64,000 bases of DNA. Source: Candidatus Riflebacteria bacterium HGW-Riflebacteria-2. GTDB lineage: Bacteria; Muiribacteriota; Ozemobacteria; Ozemobacterales; Ozemobacteraceae. Under the pieces are notes generated by a model. It was not told the origin of the DNA and did no database searches. It worked only from the letters and a program-made list of their open reading frames with translations. Shown piece after piece: positions 24,849 to 33,212 of this stretch (positions within the stretch are counted from its first letter, which is position 1; each line of letters starts with the position of its first letter). Position numbers and translations under genes: made by a program. Location of the stretch: contig PGYA01000041.1 in the NCBI GenBank assembly GCA_002839435.1, forward strand, positions 1-64,000, written 5' to 3'.

Positions 24849-27739
24849 GCAAGAATCTCGACAATTTCATAGACATCTGACTGCCCGTCCAGCGCCTGAC
24901 AGGAAAACACAGCCTGCAGTTCAGCCAGACTGCTGGTGTCTACAATGACCTTACTGCTTACGCCCTGCTTGCTGAGGGCTTCTAATGCCTCTGCCCGTTC
25001 TACCGGAGCTCCGGTTACGATGAATTCACGACGACTGCCAATACTTCCGGCCACAAACGAAACAACCCGACCGGTCGCCAGGCCGACACCATTTTCTACA
25101 GTAAAGCGACCGGATTCCTGTTGAGCTCGATTAAATTCAGCCAGTCGCCGCCGCATGGCACAAGCGGCACGAGCAGCGCGGACTGAGGTATTTGCGCCTT
25201 CCTGCGGATAGAAAACTGCAATGATCGCATCTCCGATAAACTTGTCAATGCTGCCTTGCTCGGACTTTATTGCCTGCTCCATGGCGGTAAAATAGTCGTT
25301 GAGAACTTCTACGACCACCTCTGGAGAAAATTTCTCTGAAATCCCGGTAAAGTTGCGTAAATCAGAAGCCAGCACAGTTGCCACTTCTTCGCGAGTCTGC
25401 TGTGTGCTGTGCGATGATGCAATCTCTGCCAGCAGCCGATCTGACACAAAACGGGAAATGTGTCTCTTCTGCAGCAGACCGGCTGTCATTTCGTTGAAAG
25501 CATGCCCCATGCGATCAAATTCGTCATTATTGCAGATATGAACACGTATTGTCAGGTCTTCGCCGGCCGCCACCGACCTTACGCCCAACCCGACAACTTC
25601 TATCGGAGTCAGAAAAAGACCAGCAAGAACGCGACTGACAACGAGCATGATCACCAGGCTGTAAATAAAAACGGCATAAGGAACAATATCGAGAAACAAC
25701 GCAGTAAAATTATCTGGGTTGAAGGTAGCAGCTCCGACAAAAATATGAGGCTGATTGTTGCGAAAACGCCAGCCAGTGACCTTTTCCGGAGAGTCTTCGG
25801 CAACCGAACTACCTGATGTTTTGAGATCCATAGCCCGATCAAATAGCAACTTCAGCTCCATATCGCGTCTGATAGAGGGATCAAGCCAGAATTCCTGGGA
25901 GACAAATTCATTGTCGCGCCTGGCAAAAGCAACTTTTACATGATAATCCCCGCTGGTTTCCTGAAAATATTTAACTGGATAACCAGGGGAAGTTTTTACA
26001 TATCTGGCCAATGCTCCATCAGGGTTGGCCTTCAGAAAGCCTATGGTAGCTGGTCGGACCGGGCGCTTGCCTGGATCTGCATAGAGGGCAACTATGTCGC
26101 GAGACAGCAGGTTGAGAGAAGAAAGATTGCTGACAATTTCACCTTCTCTGGCGGCAGCTGCACTCATCTTCGTCAGACTGTTCATTTCGCCGACAAAGGC
26201 ATCTGTATAAGCCAGATTGTCGAGATGCTTGCGAGTGCGCTCGCTTTGCTGAAGGCCACTCAAATTACTGAGAAGGCGAACGGCATTGTTGAATGTCAGG
26301 CGATCCGCACGACCTGACAGGTTGTCACCACGAAAATGGAGAGTGCTGCCACTTCTGTCATAAAAAAAGTTTCGACCGACAAAAAAATCGAGATAATCCG
26401 CAAACAGCTTTGGCTCAGGATTTTTATGCAAGCCCTCACCCCAGTATTGCTCGATATGAGACTTGAACCTGAGAACACGCAAAGACTGCCTGGAAAGAAG
26501 CTCTTCCTGACCAAGTTCTATTTCGTCAAGACGAGATGTCAGGTAGCCCTGGGCCATATCACTTCGCGAAGACATGAAATCATTCAAGGTTGCCCGCGCC
26601 ATCACCGCCACTAGAAAAGCTGGAATAAAAACCACCACTGCGATTACTGCAGCCATCTTCGCACGCAGTTTCAATTTTACCTGCAGGCCAAACAACCACG
26701 TATGCATGAATAAAAGAAATCCCAACAGCATTGCTGCTCCAGCCAACATCCTCAGGGCTACCATAAGTCGCCGAAGAGAATTTTCACCGGCATTTGCGAG
26801 TTTGACGCCAACGTGCAGGTTTCTACCGCCAAAAACCGTCTGGTCAAAAATAGTATCGAGCACAGTAGATTCAGATTCCGGCTTGTTCCAACCGGCAAAG
26901 CGGCGAATGTCGCCGTCTCTCGACGAACTTAAAGCCTGCTGTAAAATTGCCGGCAACTTCAACTCGCGCTCAAGAAAGCCTACCATGAGGGAACCATAAA
27001 ATCTTTCAGTATCATAAATCGGCTGGGCCCAGAAAAGCAGCCGGTCAAAACCATGCAAATCGGTGTAGTAAACATTTATCTGACGTTCCTTGGTCTCTCT
27101 GCCAACATAGCTGCTGAGAATCTGGCGAAATCTGACGTGCAATCCGTCGCTTACAGAGTCGCTACCTCCCCATTTCATTGCACTTTCACTGTAGCGACGG
27201 GCGGTCTCCGCATCAATTCGCGTTTCCTGATTTCGGAGGGTGTAGAAACTGATAAATTGTGCTGCCGCCTCTTCTCCACCGGCCAGCCTGGCCAATGAAT
27301 CTCTGATACGATAGCGAAAACTCTTAAAGTTCTTGTCTGCAATCACCACAAAGAAAGACGGCACGGCATCTGTTCCAGAACTCAAGGCAGACTCGACGCT
27401 CCTGAAAACTTCGTCAAAAAGACGATCTCGGTGAGATCTGCTTTCTTCATAACTGACCTCGGCCATTCTTTGCTCGAGCTCAATGTCTGTAAGACGGCGG
27501 CGCAGATAGTTGGCAGCAAATTCTTCCGGTTGCAGATCCTTTTTGAACAGCATCATTTCATTGCGCAGTCGGGCCTGAGTTTCAGCAGTCTGCCATGCCA
27601 GTTCCTGCTGCCCGAGTTCTTCGATTCTTGTGCTCAGCAATTTAAGGGGAACCAGCAATATGAAAAAAAACAATGCAATCATTACTGGTGCAGTGTTTTT
27701 GCGATCCTGTTCCGGTCTGCTTTCGGTTAATTCAGCCAT
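24845..27739 (-). CDS. Membrane HAMP-class III cyclase subunit with metal site but no Asn/Arg (C1-like half)
   Basis: 964 residues with the same plan as its neighbour: TM1 at about 18-35, extracytoplasmic region, helix pair at about 330-385, second extracytoplasmic region, TM4 at about 680-705, HAMP, then a cyclase domain at about 785-964. Both metal aspartates are present: Asp793 in VLASDLRNFT and Asp837 in DKFIGDAIIAVF. The segment that normally reads GD.VN.AAR is GAPVERAEA, so the transition-state Asn is Glu914 and the Arg is Ala918; the adenine-contact Thr position is Ile907. A homodimer would therefore have no complete active site. Its stop overlaps the start of the complementary subunit by four bases. 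No clear Shine-Dalgarno precedes ATG 27739. Confidence 0.85.
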   Translation of the reverse strand: MAELTESRPEQDRKNTAPVMIALFFFILLVPLKLLSTRIEELGQQELAWQTAETQARLRNEMMLFKKDLQPEEFAANYLRRRLTDIELEQRMAEVSYEESRSHRDRLFDEVFRSVESALSSGTDAVPSFFVVIADKNFKSFRYRIRDSLARLAGGEEAAAQFISFYTLRNQETRIDAETARRYSESAMKWGGSDSVSDGLHVRFRQILSSYVGRETKERQINVYYTDLHGFDRLLFWAQPIYDTERFYGSLMVGFLERELKLPAILQQALSSSRDGDIRRFAGWNKPESESTVLDTIFDQTVFGGRNLHVGVKLANAGENSLRRLMVALRMLAGAAMLLGFLLFMHTWLFGLQVKLKLRAKMAAVIAVVVFIPAFLVAVMARATLNDFMSSRSDMAQGYLTSRLDEIELGQEELLSRQSLRVLRFKSHIEQYWGEGLHKNPEPKLFADYLDFFVGRNFFYDRSGSTLHFRGDNLSGRADRLTFNNAVRLLSNLSGLQQSERTRKHLDNLAYTDAFVGEMNSLTKMSAAAAREGEIVSNLSSLNLLSRDIVALYADPGKRPVRPATIGFLKANPDGALARYVKTSPGYPVKYFQETSGDYHVKVAFARRDNEFVSQEFWLDPSIRRDMELKLLFDRAMDLKTSGSSVAEDSPEKVTGWRFRNNQPHIFVGAATFNPDNFTALFLDIVPYAVFIYSLVIMLVVSRVLAGLFLTPIEVVGLGVRSVAAGEDLTIRVHICNNDEFDRMGHAFNEMTAGLLQKRHISRFVSDRLLAEIASSHSTQQTREEVATVLASDLRNFTGISEKFSPEVVVEVLNDYFTAMEQAIKSEQGSIDKFIGDAIIAVFYPQEGANTSVRAARAACAMRRRLAEFNRAQQESGRFTVENGVGLATGRVVSFVAGSIGSRREFIVTGAPVERAEALEALSKQGVSSKVIVDTSSLAELQAVFSCQALDGQSDVYEIVEILA

Positions 27740-27903
27740 TCAGATATCGGTTTGCTTTTCCATTCCTCAAAGTTGCCTTATTCTACCCTGATATCTTCAG
27801 GTTGTCACTCCCCGGGGATTGTAAAAATCAGCGGCAGAAGCTTGATGACCAGAATAATCTCAAGCACAAGCAGGCAATTTGTCTAATAACCAGATAGAAA
27901 CTT

Positions 27904-27945
27904 CTGAATAATCTGCGATAATCCTTTAATCTGCGGACAACTCTG
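27904..27945. repeat. AATCTGCG-family intergenic repeat
   Basis: Contains the phrases aatctgcga and aatctgcggacaactctgc. It is the first of at least eight loci of this family in the window. It lies in the 304-base gap between the divergent genes at 27739 and 28044; apart from the promoter candidate at 27973 I see nothing else in the gap. Confidence 0.6.
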
Positions 27946-27972
27946 CATATTGTTGTCGAAAAACACAAAGGC

Positions 27973-28002
27973 TTGACCAAACCGTCAGAAAAGCTTTAAC
28001 AT
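27973..28002 (+). promoter_or_regulatory. Candidate promoter of the RsbW-like/cNMP-binding protein gene
   Basis: ttgacc (27973-27978, 5/6) is followed after 18 nt by taacat (27997-28002, 4/6), 41 nt ahead of ATG 28044. Spacing is one longer than ideal. Confidence 0.35.
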
Positions 28003-28043
28003 TGGCATCTGGCGCGACAAATTAGCTTGAGAGGGAAACAAGT

Positions 28044-29330
28044 ATGAGCAGAGTGCCGGTAATAACATCAGATCAGGATCTTTTTGCAAAAATAAGCGTT
28101 ATGCTGAATAGCTGCATGCCGGGCTGCGAAACCGCTTTTATCGACCGCGCCAGCCAGGCGATGGATTATCTAGGCGTCGAAATGCCGGAACTGGTGATTA
28201 TCAATTTTGCCGATGAAAAGCTCGACACAGATCTGCTGATGAACGTAATAAAAGGAGACGCCTGGCTTCTCAGTTCAGGAATAATAGGGCTTTGCGATTC
28301 TGTCCGAGAATTGCGCGAATCTGAAAAGCTGCGCAGCACAAACGTCATCGCTCTGGTCGAACAGGTTCGACTCGAACGCCAGCTGCCGCAGGTATTCAGC
28401 ATAATCTGCCACAACCGCCACATGCTTTTCCAGCGGGTAATCGGCTCTGACCTCGGCAATATCATCAACTCGTCTTTCGAACTAAAAAACGACCTCATCG
28501 AGGTATCGTGTTTTACCAACCTGATCTGTAATTACCTCTACAACCTCAACCGCATCGACACCATCAACAAGGAAAAGCTCGCTTTTGTGCTCACCGAGCT
28601 TCTTATCAATGCTATAGAACATGGCAACTGCAATATCTCTTATGGCGAAAAAACTACCTGGCTGCAGAATGGCGGCGACATGACCGAGCTGATCGACCAG
28701 CGCTGCAAAGACCAGACTATCGCCAACCGCAAGGTTCATCTTGCATACAGCATTTACCCGAATCACACGACCTTTACCATCACCGACGACGGTGATGGCT
28801 TCGCCTGGCGCAGCCTCAAGGATCCAAGCAAGGGAGCTGTAGCGCTTAGTCTGCACGGGCGCGGCGTCGCATTGTCTCGCGACATGACCAGCGACCTTAC
28901 CTATAATGACAAAGGCAATTCGGTTCATTTCAGCTTCTACCATCAGGAAGGCGTTAATAACATCACCCCGGCTCTGTTCAAAGATCTGACAACGGTCAGA
29001 TTCACATTCGGCGAGACTGTTTTCAGTGAAGGCGAGCCCAGTGATTTTCTCTATTTCATTTCTTCCGGGCATTACGAAGTCAGTGTCAATGGCGAGGCCA
29101 TGACAGTACTTAACCAGGACGACATCTTTCTTGGCGAAATGTCGTTTCTGCTCAACAATCGGCGCAGCGCTACGGTTAAAGCGGTTTCCGACGGGTCGCT
29201 GATACGTATTTCAAAAAAAGAGTTCGTCGCCGGCATCAAGGAAAAGCCGCATTATTCGCTGTTTCTCGCCCGCCTGCTGGCGCAGCGCATTGAACGTCTC
29301 AACCACAAACTCGGCCATTCCCATTCCTGA
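28044..29330 (+). CDS. Receiver-like / RsbW-type ATPase / cyclic-nucleotide-binding fusion protein
   Basis: 428 residues with three parts. Residues 1-125 resemble a receiver fold (LVIINFAD, ALVEQ), but the usual acidic pocket is not convincing. Residues about 150-300 form a GHKL/HATPase domain of the RsbW/SpoIIAB type, with N-box ELLINAIEHGN (185-195), ITDDGDGF (246-253) and the LHGRGVALSRDM lid. Residues about 318-420 form a cNMP-binding domain whose phosphate cassette LGEMSFLLNNRRSATV keeps Gly364, Glu365 and Arg374. No helix-turn-helix follows, so it is not a CRP-type regulator. It is probably a cAMP-controlled kinase or anti-sigma factor linking the neighbouring cyclases to partner switching. 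ATG 28044 follows gaggg. No membrane segment is present. Confidence 0.85.
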   Translation: MSRVPVITSDQDLFAKISVMLNSCMPGCETAFIDRASQAMDYLGVEMPELVIINFADEKLDTDLLMNVIKGDAWLLSSGIIGLCDSVRELRESEKLRSTNVIALVEQVRLERQLPQVFSIICHNRHMLFQRVIGSDLGNIINSSFELKNDLIEVSCFTNLICNYLYNLNRIDTINKEKLAFVLTELLINAIEHGNCNISYGEKTTWLQNGGDMTELIDQRCKDQTIANRKVHLAYSIYPNHTTFTITDDGDGFAWRSLKDPSKGAVALSLHGRGVALSRDMTSDLTYNDKGNSVHFSFYHQEGVNNITPALFKDLTTVRFTFGETVFSEGEPSDFLYFISSGHYEVSVNGEAMTVLNQDDIFLGEMSFLLNNRRSATVKAVSDGSLIRISKKEFVAGIKEKPHYSLFLARLLAQRIERLNHKLGHSHS

Positions 29331-29415
29331 CGCTGCCAAAATTTTTCGCAAAATTTAAACTATTTTGGGAGAATGCAGTATATTAGACAAACGTAAAATT
29401 AAGGAGAAATCTCCA

Positions 29416-30399
29416 ATGGCCAAATACGTTAAATTATGCGTTCTGATCGTATGCATGTGTTCTCTCGCAGTAGCTATTACCGCAGAAACCCCGTTCACTG
29501 AAAAAGAAGTGAAACTCGAAAAACCAGGGCAAAGCGGTCAGGAAGGCTCGACAGCCGTAAAAGAAGACGAGGCTGCTACAAAAAAAGAAGACAGCAAATA
29601 TCCGCTCGAAGGCACGGTTGAAGTCTCATCTTCGCTGCGCCTGCGCGAATATCCATGGGGCCCGGTCATGGGGCTATTCGGTGGCGGCACCAGTGTCACC
29701 GTTATCGGCGAAGAGGGAGAATTCTACAAGGTGCAGGTCAATGGTCAGACCGGTTACATGCATAAGAACTTCGTGTCGGTAGCGGGCGCACCTGCTTCTG
29801 GCGAAGAGCCCTACTACCCCGGCGACACCCGGAACGGCGGCCATCTACCCAAAGATGACCCGGCGACCAAAGGCAACAGCGGTTCAACTCCCGCTACTTC
29901 GACGACACCAAGTCAAGCTGAAGCAGCCCTCGCCAATTACAAGGGCGGCAAGCTTTCACCTTCTGAATTTTCAAAATTGTTTGGCCCGGTTGCCCGCGAA
30001 TCAATGAAGAGAACCGGGGTTCCGGCATCGGTTACTCTGGCTCAGGCAGCTCTTGAAACCGGCTGGGGTGGTTCGAGCATCGGTGATGCCAAGAACCTTT
30101 TCGGCATCAAGGGCACCGGCCCGGCTGGCTCGATCAGGGTTTCGACCAAAGAATTCATCAATGGGCGCATGGTAACGATCCAGGACAATTTTCGCAAATA
30201 CCACAGCTGGGCACAGTCGATCGAAGACCACGGCAGACTGCTGCAGAATGCACGCTACTCTCCAGCAATGAAATACAAGAACAACCCCGACCAGTTTGCC
30301 CGCGAAATCCACAAGGCCGGCTACGCTACCGACCCGAATTACGCCAGCAAGCTTATTAGTATCATGAAGGCCAACAACTTCTACCAGTGGGATAAATAA
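29416..30399 (+). CDS. Secreted SH3b-glucosaminidase (FlgJ/LytG-like peptidoglycan hydrolase)
   Basis: 327 residues from ATG 29416, which has aaggag in place. Signal peptide about 1-24, a charged linker, a bacterial SH3 domain (about residues 65-120; SSLRLREYPW, GYMHKNFV), a Pro/Ser/Thr linker, then a glucosaminidase domain (about 175-325) with VTLAQAALETGWG. Glu214 is the expected catalytic acid. It should cleave beta-1,4 GlcNAc-MurNAc bonds in the periplasm or cell surface. The domain resembles the C-terminus of FlgJ, but no flagellar genes are near. It is followed 18 nt later by a small secreted protein gene, with a shared terminator at 31076. Confidence 0.88.
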   Translation: MAKYVKLCVLIVCMCSLAVAITAETPFTEKEVKLEKPGQSGQEGSTAVKEDEAATKKEDSKYPLEGTVEVSSSLRLREYPWGPVMGLFGGGTSVTVIGEEGEFYKVQVNGQTGYMHKNFVSVAGAPASGEEPYYPGDTRNGGHLPKDDPATKGNSGSTPATSTTPSQAEAALANYKGGKLSPSEFSKLFGPVARESMKRTGVPASVTLAQAALETGWGGSSIGDAKNLFGIKGTGPAGSIRVSTKEFINGRMVTIQDNFRKYHSWAQSIEDHGRLLQNARYSPAMKYKNNPDQFAREIHKAGYATDPNYASKLISIMKANNFYQWDK

Positions 30400-30417
30400 G
30401 CCAGCGAGGTGACATAA

Positions 30418-31038
30418 ATGAAAAACATCAAAACAATTCTATTATTCATTACACTTCTGGCCTCTTCGGCTCTGTTCGCCGGCCTGGCTATTCCGGGCGA
30501 AGGCAATCCAATGCTTGCCAGCTCAAAGATCGAAATTAACAATACCGACGGTTATACAGTCGAAAAGCTTTCCGACAATGAAGGGGTGCGTATCAAGGTC
30601 AGAACTCCAGAAGGCAAAGACTTCTGGATCAGCGAAGTTCTCGGCGATCATGAAAAAAAGTTCATGTTCAACGGCGAAAGCAGTAACCTGCTGGTTGCCG
30701 ACATCAATGCCGATGCAAAGCCAGAGATAATTACCGCGGTTGCGTTTCCGCCGCACAATGGTGCCCTCTACATATTCACCCTCAATGCTGAGCAGAACGG
30801 TTTTACGCCGATAGCCTTCAATAATCAGCAGACAAAGGATGCAAAAAGCTTTCTGACTGCTGACATCTTTCAGGAAGACGGCCAGGATCTCGCGTTCATC
30901 GACAACCGGGTCAGAGCCCTCGGCATGCATTATCCCGAGAACGAAGAAGCCGAGCCTGTCGCCAGTTTCTTCTACTACAAACTCACAGGCAATACCTTTG
31001 CCTACGATAGTTGTGAAGCAGTGCCAGTCGAGAATTAA
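30418..31038 (+). CDS. Secreted protein with FG-GAP/VCBS-like features, unknown function
   Basis: 206 residues with a signal peptide (about 1-21, LFAG). The middle has a repeat-like segment LLVADINADAKPEII followed by LYIFTL, and later FLTADIFQEDGQDLAFID. These are degenerate versions of the D.N.D calcium-loop blades of FG-GAP/VCBS propellers. A similar design is seen in the minus-strand protein at 32376. It is cotranscribed with the glucosaminidase gene, so a cell-envelope role is plausible but unproven. Confidence 0.7.
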   Translation: MKNIKTILLFITLLASSALFAGLAIPGEGNPMLASSKIEINNTDGYTVEKLSDNEGVRIKVRTPEGKDFWISEVLGDHEKKFMFNGESSNLLVADINADAKPEIITAVAFPPHNGALYIFTLNAEQNGFTPIAFNNQQTKDAKSFLTADIFQEDGQDLAFIDNRVRALGMHYPENEEAEPVASFFYYKLTGNTFAYDSCEAVPVEN

Positions 31039-31075
31039 CCTGAAATACCCGCAGAACCTCGGTTAAAGTTCTAAA

Positions 31076-31115
31076 AAAGCCTGCCCGGAGAAGCCCCCGG
31101 GCAGGCTTTATTTTG
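31076..31115 (+). terminator. Rho-independent terminator
   Basis: A perfect 13-bp GC-rich stem (31076-31088 / 31097-31109) with an eight-base loop is followed by attttg. It is 38 nt after the stop of the gene at 30418. Confidence 0.85.
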
Positions 31116-31194
31116 TCTGAAATTTTGTTTTCAGTTGATGCTAATTTTTGCTAATCTTTAACAGAGTGCTTTGTCGAGCTGAAAAAGGATCGGT

Positions 31195-32358
31195 ATGAAA
31201 ACAAAAATAGTAGAGGGATACTGGATCTGCCCGAAATGCAATACCAGATGCCGCGGAGCAGATCAGGACTGCGACAACTGTGGTGCCGTGCGAACGGCTG
31301 ATGTCAAGTTTCATCTTGATAAAAATGCACCGGCAATTAGCGATGAAAAAGATCTGGCGCTGGCAAAAGCCGGCCCAGACTGGATCTGCACATTCTGCGG
31401 CAACACTTCGCCGGCCGGCGAAGAAAATTGCACCGGCTGCGGCTCACTGCGCAGTGACGGCAACTGGCGACCCTCTGACAAAAAGCCCGACAACCTGCCA
31501 GAAACTGCTGACAGCAGAGAAGAACGTGAGAAAGAAGCAAAAATAGAGACCACCGCGACATTGGCAGCAAAAAAGCCGGCGACGCCGGCCCGGCCTCTGA
31601 CCAGAAACGAAAAACTCGGGTGCGGAGCTTTTTTGTTTGTGATGCTGGTTTTGTTCATCATCAACTGTTTTGAGAAGCCAGGCCGAATTGAAATCAAACA
31701 GACATTCTGGGAAAGAACCATCGAACGCGAGCAACTACAAGCGACTCGCGACTCAGACTGGAAAAACCGGGTTCCCAAAAACGCTGTAGTTATTGCCACT
31801 TCCTCTGAAATAAGGCGTTATGAGAAAGTTTCCGACGGGTTTGAAGAGGTTGAAGAAGAAGATTTTGAACTGGCACAGGTCGATACAAAAGAGCATGAGG
31901 AGACGGTAGACCTCGGGAATGGCAGATTCGAGGTCAAAACCTGGAGCGAACCTGTTTACGAGAAGGTGTCGAAGGGCACAAAACTGGTGACCAGAGAAAA
32001 GTTCAGAAAAGAACCGGTCTATGACGAAAAAGTCGTCTACGACATACTCGACTGGGATTACATTGATAAAGTAGTGGCCAGCGGCAGCAACAGTCCGCCG
32101 CAATGGCCTGATATTAAGGGCGCTCGGCACGACCCGCCGCAGAAGGGCGATATCAAAGAATACCGGCGTAAAGAACAATACTGGATTGAAGCGGTCATGG
32201 AAGGCAAAAACGAAGTTTTCGACTTTGACGAACTGAATTTTAAGCCACTGACAGCTGAGCAATTCAACCAGTTGCAGCCCGGAACCAAGTGGGACGCCGT
32301 ATTCAGCGGCCTCGGTCTGCTCCTACGTATAATCAGACCTGATGGCAAGCCTCTCTGA
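31195..32358 (+). CDS. Membrane-anchored protein with two RanBP2-like zinc fingers
   Basis: 387 residues. Two N-terminal fingers have the same spacing W-x-C-x2-C-x10-C-x2-C, at about residues 9-30 (WICPKC...CDNCG) and 63-84 (WICTFC...CTGCG), which fits the RanBP2-type zinc finger. A charged linker, one membrane helix (about 142-160) and a soluble C-terminal domain of about 220 residues follow. That domain contains many Glu/Lys/Tyr/Val alternations (EPVYEKVSKG, EPVYDEKVVYD), suggesting a beta-rich fold. ATG 31195 follows ggatcggt. It converges with the gene at 32376 across only 17 bases. Function unknown; in other systems such fingers bind ubiquitin or single-stranded RNA, but neither is implied here. 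Confidence 0.7.
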   Translation: MKTKIVEGYWICPKCNTRCRGADQDCDNCGAVRTADVKFHLDKNAPAISDEKDLALAKAGPDWICTFCGNTSPAGEENCTGCGSLRSDGNWRPSDKKPDNLPETADSREEREKEAKIETTATLAAKKPATPARPLTRNEKLGCGAFLFVMLVLFIINCFEKPGRIEIKQTFWERTIEREQLQATRDSDWKNRVPKNAVVIATSSEIRRYEKVSDGFEEVEEEDFELAQVDTKEHEETVDLGNGRFEVKTWSEPVYEKVSKGTKLVTREKFRKEPVYDEKVVYDILDWDYIDKVVASGSNSPPQWPDIKGARHDPPQKGDIKEYRRKEQYWIEAVMEGKNEVFDFDELNFKPLTAEQFNQLQPGTKWDAVFSGLGLLLRIIRPDGKPL

Positions 32359-32375
32359 GGGGCAATCTGCCGTAT

Positions 32376-33170
32376 TCATGCGCCCAGACCAGCGCTGAGC
32401 ACTTTTTTCAGCCCTTTGCTGCTGAATTCATAAATTTCATACCAGAAACCCTCGTAATAACGACCGTAGAGCAGCAGTTCGAGAACACCGTCGCCGTTTA
32501 TATCGACGGCAAATACTGTTTCGTAGCTGCTCGGACTGTCAGCCATACCTTCGCTGTTCTCATGATAATAATGTTCGTGCAGTATGTCGGTAAGCACTTT
32601 GCCATTGACGAGTCGGCGAAACAGCACCAGCGAATAGGTGTTCTCGACAAAACGCGTATTACTTGCATCGGCGTTGCCGGCAACGACAACAACCTCTTCA
32701 CTGCCGTCGCCATCAAGATCTACGCGCACCACCTGTTGAATCTGCGGTTCAGCAAAAATGCCGTTCTTCTTGAGATAGCCGGCAACAAGCTCTTCGTAAG
32801 GTTTGAGACCATCGGTCTGCAATCGCGGACGGCGTGGCATGCCATTGTGACGAGAACCGACTGCCAGAAGCGTGTCGCTCGTCACACAGCCATCATCAAA
32901 ATCAATGCTGTAATGTTCGCACCCCTCTTCTTCGTAGCGTGGTGCGAAACCGGTGGTATCAGACTGCGGGCCGTCAAAGCTGTAGGTTTTGTAGACGAGG
33001 CCAGCCGGAACATGACTGGCGATGGTTTCTGCGTCAAGCCAGTTTCCGTTCATCCAGCCGCCGAGTAACAGATCGGCGACAACCGGAACTACTTCGGCCT
33101 TTTTCTCGGCAGAATGTGCCGGCAACGCAGCTATAAAAACAAGAACAAGAAAAATCCTCACAATTGCCAT
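32376..33170 (-). CDS. Secreted FG-GAP/VCBS-like repeat protein, unknown function
   Basis: 264 residues with a signal peptide (about 1-20, PAHSAE). Two Asp-rich loops of the calcium-binding type occur: VRVDLDGDGSEEVVVVAG (about 149-166) and VFAVDINGDGVLELLLYG. They mark propeller-like blades near the C-terminus, followed by an aromatic strand YEGFWYEIYEF. The N-terminal half has no recognised domain. No Shine-Dalgarno is obvious. The protein probably sits in the periplasm or on the surface; no partner is evident. Confidence 0.7.
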   Translation of the reverse strand: MAIVRIFLVLVFIAALPAHSAEKKAEVVPVVADLLLGGWMNGNWLDAETIASHVPAGLVYKTYSFDGPQSDTTGFAPRYEEEGCEHYSIDFDDGCVTSDTLLAVGSRHNGMPRRPRLQTDGLKPYEELVAGYLKKNGIFAEPQIQQVVRVDLDGDGSEEVVVVAGNADASNTRFVENTYSLVLFRRLVNGKVLTDILHEHYYHENSEGMADSPSSYETVFAVDINGDGVLELLLYGRYYEGFWYEIYEFSSKGLKKVLSAGLGA

Positions 33171-33212
33171 ATGATTCTTTTTTCCTCTGAAGAGAGCCTT
33201 CTTAAAACCTTC

